Below, piece by piece: positions 26,337 to 34,734 of a stretch of 37,168 nt of DNA. The stretch comes from Marinobacter sp. B9-2. Its GTDB lineage: Bacteria > Pseudomonadota > Gammaproteobacteria > Pseudomonadales > Oleiphilaceae. Where the stretch lies: NCBI GenBank assembly GCA_003030785.1, contig PYVH01000026.1:1-37168 (forward strand), given 5' to 3'. A model generated the notes under the pieces. The model was not told where the DNA came from. It saw nothing but the letters and a program-made list of their open reading frames with translations, and made no database searches. A program made the position numbers and the translations under genes. Each line of letters opens with the position of its first letter. Within the stretch, counting starts at the first letter, position 1.

Positions 26337-27391
26337 CCGGCTCTCCTGCGATTGGCAACAAGTTCCTTCTGTAGCACCACCAGCCCGATAATCATGCCCA
26401 GATAGATGGTCAGCAGACGCCAGCAGACGATGACCAGAATCAGGTGGTTTCCCGAGAGGATATCCCGGAAGAAGCTCCCGAAAACACCCTCCGAGATGCC
26501 TGAGGCGCCCGGCGTGGGCGAGAAGTACATCACGAAGGTGGTCACAACCAGCAGGCCCACGGACATCACATAATCAACACTGTAGTCCAGGCTGTGCATC
26601 AGCAGCGCCGGGAAGCTGAACAGGCTAAGCAGAAACACGGCGGTGAACAGGATGGACAGCCAGACGAACACCGGAGCACCACGCAGGTAATCACCAAAGC
26701 TCCGTGACAGCCGCAGCATTTCCCGGCGTGCCTTGAACTGCCAGCGCCGATGGCGGGGTTCACTGATCAGATGGAGCCGACGCGCGGCCCTCAGCAGCCG
26801 GGCCAGGGGGCCGATCAGCCAGCGGGTCCGGAGCAGCAGAACCAGGAAAAAGCCGAGGTACAACACAATCAGAACTGCCAGAGCGGTGCCGATATCGCCA
26901 GTGATGGAATTGCCGTCCAGGGGTTTGAGCGTGAGCAGGAATACCGGCGTCAGCGAAAATATGAACAGCACCGCCAGGATCGTCCGGATCGTGGTCGCAG
27001 CCGTCGCACGCCCAATCGGAACGCCATGGTGGCTCAGAAACCAGATCTGGGCGAAACCGCCCCCGGTGGCCATCGGCGTGATGTTGGAAAAGAACAGATT
27101 GATAAACACCAGCCGCACCATGGCCGGCAGGGGAAGCCGGTGCCCCAGGGCTCTCAGGGTAAAATAGAGCCGAAGGCCATCCGAGATGAAATAAACCAGC
27201 AGAAGGCCAGCCACCGATAACAGGGTTCCCGGAGCGATCAGCCTGGTATCGAAGGTAAGGGTGCGTTCGGCGAACAGATGGTAAACGGCATACAGCCCGG
27301 CAGCGGTGAGCGCCACAAACAACAGACTGAAAACCGCCAGCCTTTTTCCCGAGGCACGCTTCGAATGGTTGATGTCCGTGGAGTCAGTCAT
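26333..27391 (-). CDS. Flippase-like/lysylphosphatidylglycerol synthase-type membrane protein
   Basis: A 352-residue polytopic membrane protein of the UPF0104/LPG-synthase transmembrane family. It has about seven or eight helices; the conserved motifs include FFSNITPMATGGGFAQIWFLSHHGVPIG and FSPTPGASGISEGVFG (both typical of the family). There is no catalytic LPG-synthase C-terminal domain. Its stop and the glycosyltransferase start form an ATGA overlap, so they are coupled. Together they may assemble and flip a glycolipid; this is inference. A hairpin lies directly in front of the start codon. Confidence 0.88.
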   Translation of the reverse strand: MTDSTDINHSKRASGKRLAVFSLLFVALTAAGLYAVYHLFAERTLTFDTRLIAPGTLLSVAGLLLVYFISDGLRLYFTLRALGHRLPLPAMVRLVFINLFFSNITPMATGGGFAQIWFLSHHGVPIGRATAATTIRTILAVLFIFSLTPVFLLTLKPLDGNSITGDIGTALAVLIVLYLGFFLVLLLRTRWLIGPLARLLRAARRLHLISEPRHRRWQFKARREMLRLSRSFGDYLRGAPVFVWLSILFTAVFLLSLFSFPALLMHSLDYSVDYVMSVGLLVVTTFVMYFSPTPGASGISEGVFGSFFRDILSGNHLILVIVCWRLLTIYLGMIIGLVVLQKELVANRRRAG

Positions 27392-27394
27392 GGG

Positions 27395-27419
27395 CTGCCC
27401 GTCAGAGTGAGACGGGCAG
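27395..27419 (-). promoter_or_regulatory. Hairpin at the ribosome-binding position of the flippase-like gene
   Basis: CTGCCCGTC and GACGGGCAG form a perfect 9-bp stem with a 7-base loop. In the minus-strand transcript it ends 3 bases before the ATG at 27391 and covers the usual ribosome-binding site. It may limit translation or be a remnant terminator of the regulator gene upstream (no T-run follows). Confidence 0.5.
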
Positions 27420-27488
27420 TTTACAGCGTAGGGTGTGGTGGGTGTCCAGTGTCGCTGGCGGCGAACCCCATGGATTCCAGGGTCGAGG

Positions 27489-28148
27489 TTAAGAAGTCAG
27501 AGCCTGGTGAATGAGAGACTTCTGGTGCTCCGCAAACTCCCGAATCAACGCCTGCGCCTTAACCGAATCCCGCGCCAGCACCGCCTGCGGCAGATTGGCA
27601 AAAAACTCACTGGTCTGCGTCAAACCTCGACGATACCGATCGGCACTCAGATAATAGGCCCGACTGACCGCCGGCTTGAAATTCGACAGTGCCTCCGTGA
27701 GATACGGATTCCCCACCACCTCACAACAGGCATCCATCACATCAAAACTCGCCTCAACCACCCCGGAGATGTCGGCAGATCCGTCGTTTATCTTGTCAAC
27801 AACCTTGCTCACCGCCCCAAGCACCAGAGGCTTGTCGCGTTCCTGCCAGCGCTCGCACAAACGCACCGCCATCATCATCAGCAAGTGCATATAAACATCG
27901 TAGAGCTCCGAAGCATGGGCCGCATCCAGCCGGGTTGCCGAAGCGCCCTTACGGGGCGTGATCTCCACCAGATGCCAGCGCTCCAGGGTGTACAGGGCTT
28001 CCTTCACCGATGCCCGGCTCACCTTCAGTTTACCGGCGAGCGTGGCCTCCTGAATCCGCTCACCCGGACGAATCTGCCCGGTCATGATCCGTTCTGCAAG
28101 GTAATTGGCAATCTGCTCGGCCAGTGTGTTCGGCACCTGAAAATCCAT
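27489..28148 (-). CDS. GntR-family regulator (FadR subfamily), divergent from alkB
   Basis: A 219-residue regulator. The winged helix-turn-helix covers residues 1-70 (NTLAEQIANYLAERIMTGQIRPGERIQEATLAGKLKVSRASVKEALYTLE), and the helical ligand-binding FCD-type domain covers about 85-215. I start it at ATG 28148 (MDFQVPNTLAE), behind GAGAG, because the frame's further 87 upstream codons have no family resemblance and cross the divergent promoter. It is adjacent to and divergent from the alkane monooxygenase gene, as seen for alkB2-type genes in Alcanivorax and Pseudomonas, so control of alkB is likely. Confidence 0.88.
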   Translation of the reverse strand: MDFQVPNTLAEQIANYLAERIMTGQIRPGERIQEATLAGKLKVSRASVKEALYTLERWHLVEITPRKGASATRLDAAHASELYDVYMHLLMMMAVRLCERWQERDKPLVLGAVSKVVDKINDGSADISGVVEASFDVMDACCEVVGNPYLTEALSNFKPAVSRAYYLSADRYRRGLTQTSEFFANLPQAVLARDSVKAQALIREFAEHQKSLIHQALTS

Positions 28149-28281
28149 AAAGGCTCTCTGGACAGGTCGTAAAAACCGGTCGGCTTCTGCAGTAAGCCGA
28201 ACGGCGGAAGAGTGTATGCGCATGAGTTTATCACAGCCTCTGAGTGCGATAGCGACAACGCCTTGATTCGGCGGGGCTTCC

Positions 28282-28293
28282 TGACAATTGTCA
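28282..28293. promoter_or_regulatory. Palindrome in the gntR-alkB gap
   Basis: TGACAATTGTCA, a perfect 12-bp palindrome. It could be an additional site for the GntR regulator or an element of its own promoter. Confidence 0.45.
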
Positions 28294-28312
28294 AAAAACC
28301 TTGCCAGAAATG

Positions 28313-28342
28313 TTGACGACTGATGTATTGTAGGACAATAAT
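28313..28342 (+). promoter_or_regulatory. Putative alkB promoter overlapped by a FadR-type operator
   Basis: TTGACG (28313-28318) and AATAAT (28337-28342) are separated by 18 bases and resemble a sigma-70 promoter. Between and across them lies TATTGT-AGG-ACAATA (28326-28340), which contains TTGTAGGACAA and fits the TNGTNNNACNA pattern of FadR-subfamily operators. Binding there would block the promoter. Transcription would begin about 50 bases before alkB. Confidence 0.65.
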
Positions 28343-28399
28343 GCACAAAACAACAGGTGATCAGAGTTTCACCAACAAGCATTTGATGGAGAGAACCCA

Positions 28400-29536
28400 A
28401 TGAGCACAACGCAGTTATCGGTAAATCGAGAGGCCACCCGCCGAAGGATATTGCTGACCCTCAAGAAGTACAGCTACCTGATCGCCATGGTGCCCCTGTT
28501 GCTGCCGCCTCTGCTGCTGGCCGCCGGCCAGGCCACTGATCTGGTGAACCTGTTTTCCTGGGGCGTCCCCGTGGTCGTGTTCGGGATCATTCCGATCTTG
28601 GACATGCTGCTCGGCAAGGATTCCCTGAACCCGGACGAAGAAACCGACGTGCCGCGGATGGTCGGCGAACGGTTCTATAAAGCCATTACCCTGGGCTGGG
28701 TGGCAGGCTTTGCAGCCTTACTGGTCTGGAGCATGCTGGAACTGGCGTCCGGCACCTTCAGCCTGGTGGGCAGTATTGGTTGGATCGTCTCCATCGGCAT
28801 CGTCGGCGGCCTCGGCATCAACGTCGCCCACGAACTCATCCACAAAGACGACAAGCTCGAAACCCGGGCTGGCGGCTTCCTGCTGTCACTGGTCTGCTAC
28901 GCCGGCTTCAAAGTCGAACACCTGCGCGGCCACCACGTCCACGTCTCCACCCCGGAAGACGCCAGCTCATCCCGGTACAACCAGTCCCTCTACAACTTCC
29001 TGCCCCAGGCCTACGTACGCAACTTCCTAAACGCCTGGAAACTGGAAGCCGAACGCCTCCAACGCAAAGGCCACAAGGCTGTTAGCTGGCACAACGAACT
29101 GATCTGGTGGTACAGCCTCAGCGCCCTGATACTGGCCGCCTTCACTATCGTCTTCGGCTGGCTCGGCGCCGCCTTCTTCCTCGGCCAGAGCTTCATCGCA
29201 TTCACCCTCCTGGAAATCGTCAACTACCTCGAACACTACGGCCTGCACCGGAGAAAAATCGACAACGGCCGCTACGAACGCACCGGCCCCGAACACAGCT
29301 GGAACAGCAACTACTTCCTCACCAACGTCTTCCTGTTCCACCTCCAACGCCACAGCGACCACCACGCCTGGGCCAAACGCAGATACCAGATCCTCCGCCA
29401 CCACGACGTGGCTCCCCAACTACCGGCCGGCTACTCCGCAATGATCGTCCTGGCAATGTTCCCCCCACTCTGGCGGCGGGTAATGAACCCAAGGGTAGAG
29501 GCTTATTACGAAGGAGAAGAACACCAGTTGGCCTGA
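28400..29536 (+). CDS. alkB: Alkane 1-monooxygenase
   Basis: AlkB is a membrane di-iron enzyme that hydroxylates the terminal carbon of n-alkanes, using rubredoxin as electron donor. The 378-residue protein has hydrophobic helices around 25-70 and 95-145 and 235-275, and the histidine boxes HELIHK (His144), EHLRGHH (173-179), QRHSDHH (316-322) plus NYLEHYG (275-281), all required for the di-iron site. A good GGAGAGAACCCA leader is present. Rubredoxin and rubredoxin reductase genes are not nearby. The neighbour across the promoter is a GntR regulator. Confidence 0.96.
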   Translation: MSTTQLSVNREATRRRILLTLKKYSYLIAMVPLLLPPLLLAAGQATDLVNLFSWGVPVVVFGIIPILDMLLGKDSLNPDEETDVPRMVGERFYKAITLGWVAGFAALLVWSMLELASGTFSLVGSIGWIVSIGIVGGLGINVAHELIHKDDKLETRAGGFLLSLVCYAGFKVEHLRGHHVHVSTPEDASSSRYNQSLYNFLPQAYVRNFLNAWKLEAERLQRKGHKAVSWHNELIWWYSLSALILAAFTIVFGWLGAAFFLGQSFIAFTLLEIVNYLEHYGLHRRKIDNGRYERTGPEHSWNSNYFLTNVFLFHLQRHSDHHAWAKRRYQILRHHDVAPQLPAGYSAMIVLAMFPPLWRRVMNPRVEAYYEGEEHQLA

Positions 29537-29562
29537 AAGCGGGCCACTCCAAAGGTTCGGTC

Positions 29563-29658
29563 GGCAGGGGTGTGAGGGGGTTCTTTCTGCAGGGAAACGA
29601 CTGTCTGAGCGAAGCGAGTTCGGATTCCCGGAAGAAAGAACCCCCTCATGGCCCTGCC
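29563..29658. repeat. Large palindrome downstream of alkB, copy C
   Basis: Two outer stems, GGCAGGG/CCCTGCC and then a perfect 16-bp stem (29573-29588 against 29633-29648), separated by a 3x3 internal loop. Inside are GGGAA/TTCCC and a core containing GTCTGAGCGAAGCGAGTTC. The architecture is like that of copies A and B, but the core differs and lacks TACAGGGACGTATT. Confidence 0.75.
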
Positions 29659-29714
29659 AGCCACCGATCTTCAGAGCGTCTCTGAAGAAACGCCGGCCTA
29701 AAAAACCGGCCCTC

Positions 29715-29754
29715 AAGACCCCGGCGGTTCGTCTCTGGCCCCGGGGTCTTTTTT
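29715..29754 (+). terminator. Rho-independent terminator downstream of alkB
   Basis: AAGACCCCGG (29715-29724) and CCGGGGTCTT (29741-29750) form a 10-bp GC-rich stem, followed by a run of six T. It closes the alkB transcript before gloA. A shorter GGCC hairpin lies just upstream (29695-29711). Confidence 0.9.
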
Positions 29755-29827
29755 CACGCTCTTGAAATCTCCCTGAAACGCACACAGGTATAACCTTTGA
29801 ATCCTGCGAAAAAAAGGGAAAACCAAC

Positions 29828-30376
29828 ATGCCCAAGCATTTCGAACAGGCCCCTGGCCTATACGAAGAAACCGTTCCCGAAACCGAAGGTTACGTCTTCA
29901 ACCAGACCATGATGCGCATCAAGGAACCCGAGCGCTCCATGGACTTCTACACCCGAGTGATGGGCATGCGCCTGGTGCGCAAACTGGACTTCCCCGAAAT
30001 GAAGTTCACCCTGTATTTCCTGGGTTACCTGGATGATCGTCAGGCCGGCCTCGTGCCCCATGACGACGCCCACCGCACCACCTACACCTTCGGCCGCGAA
30101 GCCATGCTTGAGCTGACCCACAACTGGGGCACCGAAGACGACAACGACTTTGGCTACCACAATGGTAACGACGAGCCCCAGGGCTTTGGCCACATTGGCG
30201 TTGCGGTACCAGACGTCTACGCCGCCTGCGATCGCCTGGATAAGCTCGGTGTGGAATTCGTGAAAAAGCCGGACGACGGCAAGATGAAAGGCCTGGCCTT
30301 TATCAAGGACCCGGACGGCTACTGGATTGAAATCCTGCAGCCAGACATGCTGGAGAAGCAGCGCAAGGAAGGCTGA
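29828..30376 (+). CDS. gloA: Glyoxalase I (lactoylglutathione lyase)
   Basis: GloA isomerises the methylglyoxal-glutathione hemithioacetal to S-lactoylglutathione. The 182-residue length is that of the longer, eukaryote-like and Pseudomonas GloA type. Family blocks are present: [24 protein letters not shown] (Gln26 as metal ligand), [10 protein letters not shown] (Glu97), [12 protein letters not shown] (His) and [10 protein letters not shown] (Glu). The leader is weak (AAAGGGAAAACCAAC). It converges with the eamA-type gene 6 bases downstream. Confidence 0.95.
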   Translation: MPKHFEQAPGLYEETVPETEGYVFNQTMMRIKEPERSMDFYTRVMGMRLVRKLDFPEMKFTLYFLGYLDDRQAGLVPHDDAHRTTYTFGREAMLELTHNWGTEDDNDFGYHNGNDEPQGFGHIGVAVPDVYAACDRLDKLGVEFVKKPDDGKMKGLAFIKDPDGYWIEILQPDMLEKQRKEG

Positions 30377-30382
30377 TCCACC

Positions 30383-31336
30383 TTACTCCGCGCCGGCCTC
30401 CTGGCCGACTGCGGGCTTTCGGCCGTAGCGGGAGGCCACAATCACCGCTGCGGTCAGAATCAAGGCCCCGGCAATGCCGATCGGCCCCAGAATCTCCTCC
30501 AGAAACACCCAGGCCAGCAGCGCCACAAACAGCGGTTCCAGAGTCACGATGATGCTGGAAAGCGTGGCCGGTGTGGTTCTCATGCCAGTGAAGAAGCACA
30601 CATACCCGATGCAGGTTGGCACCACGCCCACATAGACCACCATCAGCCAGTGCCCGAACTCCAGGCTTTCCAACCCCTCGAACCCGCCACTCAGGGCCAC
30701 TACCGGCAACAGAATCAACGCCGCCGTGAAGAAACAGATAAACGCCGTGGTAAACACCGGCGTGCCGGCGGAGCTGTAGCGGCTGGTGAGCGTGAAACCG
30801 GTATACACACAGGCGGCCAGTAACGCCACCAGAATGCCGGCAAGCCGAAGCGTGCCGCTGGTGTCCATGTCGCTGAGAACCAGCATGGCTGTGCCGCCAA
30901 TGGCCGCAATCAGTGACAGAACCGTGAGCAGGCTGGGTTTCTCGCCCAGCAAGGGCGCCGCCAGAATGGCCACCAGCACCGGGGGCAGACAGAGCGCGAT
31001 CAGGGTGGCAATGCCGGCACCGGTCAGATCCACAGCGAGAAGGTAGCTGCCCTGGTAAAACGCCTGGAACAGTCCCAACGCTGCCAGCGGAATCAGGGTC
31101 TTGCGGGTGAGGCTCCGTAGCGAACTGCCGGGCACCCGCCCGCCCGGGTTTGCGCGTTCAAGCCGCGTCTGCTCCCGCCGCATCAGCAACCAGAAAAACG
31201 GCAGTGCAACCGCCAGCCGCAGAAAGCCCAGGGTAATGGCCTGAAGTTCGGTACCGGTAAACAGAAATTTCGCAACAATGCCCGTGGTCGCCCATAGCAG
31301 GGCAGCCAGGGCGATCAACAGGGCGCCTTGGATCAT
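30383..31336 (-). CDS. EamA/DMT-superfamily permease
   Basis: A 317-residue transporter with about ten transmembrane helices in two similar halves of five (EamA repeats), the first starting GALLIALAALLWATTGIVAKFLF, the second around LAGILVALLAACVYTGFTL and ending with VFLEEILGPIGIAGALILTAAVIVASRYG. The substrate is unknown. Its ATG overlaps the lutC stop in an ATGA, so it is the last gene of the lut operon. That context suggests the transport of an organic acid or related metabolite, which is inference. Confidence 0.92.
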   Translation of the reverse strand: MIQGALLIALAALLWATTGIVAKFLFTGTELQAITLGFLRLAVALPFFWLLMRREQTRLERANPGGRVPGSSLRSLTRKTLIPLAALGLFQAFYQGSYLLAVDLTGAGIATLIALCLPPVLVAILAAPLLGEKPSLLTVLSLIAAIGGTAMLVLSDMDTSGTLRLAGILVALLAACVYTGFTLTSRYSSAGTPVFTTAFICFFTAALILLPVVALSGGFEGLESLEFGHWLMVVYVGVVPTCIGYVCFFTGMRTTPATLSSIIVTLEPLFVALLAWVFLEEILGPIGIAGALILTAAVIVASRYGRKPAVGQEAGAE

Positions 31337-31986
31337 TCAATCATCAACACAATCAGCTCTTTGGGACCGTGAACACCGTAAGCCAGAGTTTGCTCGATGT
31401 CGGCGGTTTTGGAAGGGCCAGAGATTAGCAGGGCATTGGTCGGCATGCCAGCGGCCCAGTTCTGGGCCTTCATGGCTTCATGGAAGGTTGTGTAGAGTTC
31501 CGAGGCCTTGAGTACGGCGATGTGTACCGGCGGCACCAGACTCATGAGCCGGGGTTCATCATCATTCGGCCACAGGATCAGCGAGCCGGTTTCGGCAATA
31601 CCGCCACGTGTGGAAGTAATGCTGGCGTCCACCTCGTTGAACAGGTGGCCCTGCCAGCTCTCGATCGGCTCGTCGTAAATCAGCAGCTCCGGCAGATCGT
31701 CACGGCCGGCATCGCGAAGCGCCTGGCCGATCTCGTGCTGTTTGGGAATCAGCAGATTCCTGGCACCACGGGTGTTCAGCAGCTCGGCCAGGCGATCCAT
31801 CCACATGTCTTCGGTGCAGTGGTGCACCTCGCCGTGAACCGATTCGATCATCTTCTCGAACCGCTCGATACGCTCCTTTGTCGACCAGTCATCGCGAACC
31901 AGAACCGAGAAGTCACATTCCGGCACCGTCAGTTCGCCGCCGGTCCGATTGCGCAGACGCTGAAGAATCGTTTCCCGGGAACTCAT
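31333..31986 (-). CDS. lutC: Lactate utilization protein LutC
   Basis: A 217-residue LUD-domain protein, a subunit of the LutABC L-lactate oxidising complex. The core runs from ATSTRGGIAETG-like SITSTRGGIAETGSLIL to ALLISGPSKTADIEQTLAYGVHGPKELIVLMIE at the C-terminus, the family's signature end (GPSxTADIE...GVHGP). ATG at 31986 overlaps the lutB stop (ATGA), so the frame open further upstream is not used. Translationally coupled to lutB before it and eamA after it. Confidence 0.95.
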   Translation of the reverse strand: MSSRETILQRLRNRTGGELTVPECDFSVLVRDDWSTKERIERFEKMIESVHGEVHHCTEDMWMDRLAELLNTRGARNLLIPKQHEIGQALRDAGRDDLPELLIYDEPIESWQGHLFNEVDASITSTRGGIAETGSLILWPNDDEPRLMSLVPPVHIAVLKASELYTTFHEAMKAQNWAAGMPTNALLISGPSKTADIEQTLAYGVHGPKELIVLMIE

Positions 31987-33422
31987 TGGCCACGCTCCTT
32001 CATCCGCTGGTGCAGGGTTTTGGCGGCCAGTTTGGGGGCCGTGCGGTAATCGGTCCAGGCGCCGGCTTTCGAGGGTTGTAACGCCCTGAATTTGCTGGCG
32101 GCACCAGTGCCGAAACGGTAGATGCCGGCGCTGGCATGCATCCAGGCCCAGCCCTTCCAGATCATCGCTTCCATGGAGCTTCGCTTGGCGCCATGGCCAC
32201 GGACCTTGGCCGGGTGCAGTTTGTCTCCGTCCACCGATTCCTGGCGCAGCCGCACCAACAAGTCGGGTATGGGAATCTTCACCGGGCAGACCTCGCCACA
32301 GGCGCCACACAGGCTGGAGGCGCTGGGCAGATGCCGGCCTTCGTCCAGGCCAATCAGATGCGGCATCAGGATCTTGCCGATGGGGCCCGGATAGGTGGTG
32401 CCATAGGCATGGCCGCCCACCCGCGTGTATACCGGGCAGTGGTTCATGCAGGCGCCGCATCGGATGCAGCGCAGGGTGTCCAGCAGCTCGTCGTCCTGGT
32501 AGATGGCCGATCGGCCGTTATCCACCAGCACCAGATGCACCTCTTCCGGCCCGTCCAGCTCCTCGGCCTTTCGGGGGCCGGAGATCATGTTGAAGTAGGT
32601 GGTAATGTGCTGGCCGGTGGCAGAGCGGGTCAGCAAGGCGAGCAGGGCAGAGACGTCCTCCATGCTCGGTACCACCTTCTCGATGCCGGTCACTGCGATA
32701 TGGCAGGGCGGCACGGTGGTGGTCATCCGGCCGTTGCCTTCGTTTTCCACCAGGCACAGGGTGCCGGTTTCCGCCACCGCAAAGTTAACCCCGGAAACCC
32801 CCACATCAGCGTTCATGAACTTTTCACGCAGTTGCTGGCGTGCACTGGCGGTGAGGTATTCCACATCGTTGGAGAGATCGGTGCCGGTTTTGTCATGCAA
32901 TAACTGGGAGATCTCGCCGGTGTTCTTGTGAATCGCGGGCATGATGATGTGCGATGGCGTTTCATCCGCCAACTGCACAATGTACTCGCCCAGGTCCGAT
33001 TCCAGGGCTTCGATGCCCTGTTCCTCCAGGTAATGGTTCAGTTCCATTTCCTCGGAGACCATGGACTTGCCCTTGATTACCGTCTTGGCATCCCGGGCCT
33101 TGCAGATATCCCGCACGATCCGGCAGGCCTCATCGGCATCCACCGCCCAGTGCACCTTGATGCCGTTCTCGGTCAGCTTCTCCTCAAGTTGCTCCAGCAA
33201 GTCGGGCAAGTTGGCGAGGGCCCGCAGGCGAACATTGGCGCCCAGATCCCGGAGGGTTTCCAGATCCCAGCCCTCGAACGCCGTTTTGCGCTTGGACATC
33301 AGCCCGTCCATTGCGCTGCGGAAGTTCTTGCGGATCTTGGGGTTATGAATCGCCGCCTGCGCACGCGGGTGAAACTGTTTTACATCGATATGATGGCCAG
33401 TGTGCTCGGCTGTCTCGCTCAT
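31983..33422 (-). CDS. lutB: Lactate utilization iron-sulfur protein LutB
   Basis: A 479-residue protein with an N-terminal LUD domain (VSGVNFAVAETGTLCLVENEGN near residue 200) and a ferredoxin-like C-terminal part with two [4Fe-4S] motifs, CIRCGACMNHCPVY and CGACGEVCPVKIP. It transfers electrons from lactate in the LutABC complex. ATG at 33422 overlaps the lutA stop in an ATGA, which settles the start; the frame is open for a further 39 codons. Confidence 0.96.
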   Translation of the reverse strand: MSETAEHTGHHIDVKQFHPRAQAAIHNPKIRKNFRSAMDGLMSKRKTAFEGWDLETLRDLGANVRLRALANLPDLLEQLEEKLTENGIKVHWAVDADEACRIVRDICKARDAKTVIKGKSMVSEEMELNHYLEEQGIEALESDLGEYIVQLADETPSHIIMPAIHKNTGEISQLLHDKTGTDLSNDVEYLTASARQQLREKFMNADVGVSGVNFAVAETGTLCLVENEGNGRMTTTVPPCHIAVTGIEKVVPSMEDVSALLALLTRSATGQHITTYFNMISGPRKAEELDGPEEVHLVLVDNGRSAIYQDDELLDTLRCIRCGACMNHCPVYTRVGGHAYGTTYPGPIGKILMPHLIGLDEGRHLPSASSLCGACGEVCPVKIPIPDLLVRLRQESVDGDKLHPAKVRGHGAKRSSMEAMIWKGWAWMHASAGIYRFGTGAASKFRALQPSKAGAWTDYRTAPKLAAKTLHQRMKERGQ

Positions 33423-34198
33423 GACTGCTGCCCCCCTTTGCCCTGGGTTCGCGCCCACAGGAAACTGAGAATGTGCTGGCCTGAAACCGGCTTGTGGTTC
33501 TTCTCGGCATAACCGGCAATGTTCATCAGGCAGCCGCAATCGGTGGTGACAAATTCTTTGGCGCCGGTGTCCACGAGGGTCTCCACTTTCTCACTGACCA
33601 TGGCGCCGGAAATCTCCGGGTGGCGAACTGCAAAGGTGCCGCCAAAGCCGCAACATTCCTCCGGCCGGATCTGCTCCACCAGATTCACGTTCTTCAACTG
33701 GCCAAGGAGCTTCGGCCCCACCTCGGCCACGCCCATTTCACGGCGGGCGGAGCAGGAGGTGTGCATGGCAACCGTGGTGGGCTCGCCCAGGTCTTCCAGC
33801 TTGATATGGCAGACGTTGAGCAGAAAATCCGTCAGCTCCCAGACCCGGCCGGCTACCTCCGCGGCTTTAACTTCGTCCGGGGTGTCTTTGAACAGGTCCG
33901 GGTAGTGCTTGCGCATCATCCCGCCGCAGGAGCCGGACGGCACCACAATCGGCCAGTCGCCAGGGAAAAGATCGAGCTGGGCTTTGGCTACTGATCGGGC
34001 CTGGTCATGATAGCCGGAGGTATAGGCCGGCTGGCCGCAGCACGTCTGGTCTTGCGGGAACAGCACCTCAATGCCTTCACGCTCCAGCAGCTCAACGCCG
34101 GCGATGCCCGCATCCGGGTAGAACATGTCCACCAGACAGGTGCCGTAGAAATAGACTTTCGCAGGTTTGGACGGATAAACCTTGATCGGATCAACCAT
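33419..34198 (-). CDS. lutA: Lactate utilization Fe-S oxidoreductase LutA
   Basis: A 259-residue protein with two CCG domains: QTCCGQPAYTSG and ECCGFGGTFA, with further cysteines in SGSCGG, TSCSARREMG and TDCGCLMN, which bind iron-sulfur clusters. It is the first gene of lutABC-eamA. I chose ATG at 34198 (MVDPIKVYP), which fits the length of the family; the Shine-Dalgarno is poor. A possible -10 TATTAT (34237-34242) lies upstream with no clear -35. The rest of 34199-34351 has nothing I recognise. Confidence 0.95.
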   Translation of the reverse strand: MVDPIKVYPSKPAKVYFYGTCLVDMFYPDAGIAGVELLEREGIEVLFPQDQTCCGQPAYTSGYHDQARSVAKAQLDLFPGDWPIVVPSGSCGGMMRKHYPDLFKDTPDEVKAAEVAGRVWELTDFLLNVCHIKLEDLGEPTTVAMHTSCSARREMGVAEVGPKLLGQLKNVNLVEQIRPEECCGFGGTFAVRHPEISGAMVSEKVETLVDTGAKEFVTTDCGCLMNIAGYAEKNHKPVSGQHILSFLWARTQGKGGQQS

Positions 34199-34351
34199 GT
34201 GCGGATGCTCAACGGTTTTTGAATTGTTATCCAGCAATAATAGGGTGGCGGGCGCGGTGTTGCCAGACGACTTTATGGGCAGCCGCAAATAGAAGGCGGG
34301 GAATGATGCAGGAAGGGGAAGGGCAGCGGCAGCGCGCCACTGCCCGGGGTA

Positions 34352-34621
34352 TTACTTGACGGCCAGGCGCGCGGCGTTCTTTTCAATGGTGCGCTCGCCG
34401 ATGCCTTTCACGTTCGCCAGGTCTGCGGTAACCGCAAACGGACCGTTGGCTTCGCGATAGGCAACGATGGCTTCCGCCTTGCTCTGGCCAATGCCGTTAA
34501 GGCTGGCGAGGGTAGCCACATCGGCGGTGTTGATATTGATGGTGGCTTCCTGGGCGTAGGCAAAACCGGTAACCAGGCTGAACAGCAGAACGAGTGTTGC
34601 GAAAAGCGGTGTGCGTTTCAT
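34352..34621 (-). CDS. ComEA-like helix-hairpin-helix protein
   Basis: An 89-residue secreted protein: signal peptide 1-23 (ending FAYAQEA), then the ComEA core ININTADVATLASLNGIGQSKAEAIVAYREANGPF and DLANVKGIGERTIEKNAARL, with two helix-hairpin-helix motifs (LNGIGQSKA, VKGIGERTI). Small periplasmic proteins of this type bind DNA during uptake in competence. AGGAG lies 8 bases before the ATG. It is downstream of the CsrB-like RNA on the same strand. Confidence 0.93.
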   Translation of the reverse strand: MKRTPLFATLVLLFSLVTGFAYAQEATININTADVATLASLNGIGQSKAEAIVAYREANGPFAVTADLANVKGIGERTIEKNAARLAVK

Positions 34622-34734
34622 GGGTGTAAGCTCCTGAGGCTAATTTGCGTTATTGGTGTGGTGCCAGGGCGCAAAGCAGCAGAAGCGAAATGTAAGAAGA
34701 GAGCAGAAATGTCTGTGGGGGATGGGGAGTGCAC

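Noticed and set aside
28149-28409. N-terminal extension of the GntR regulator over the alkB promoter
   Set aside because: The 87 extra residues do not fit the family, and the stretch contains promoter and operator signals.
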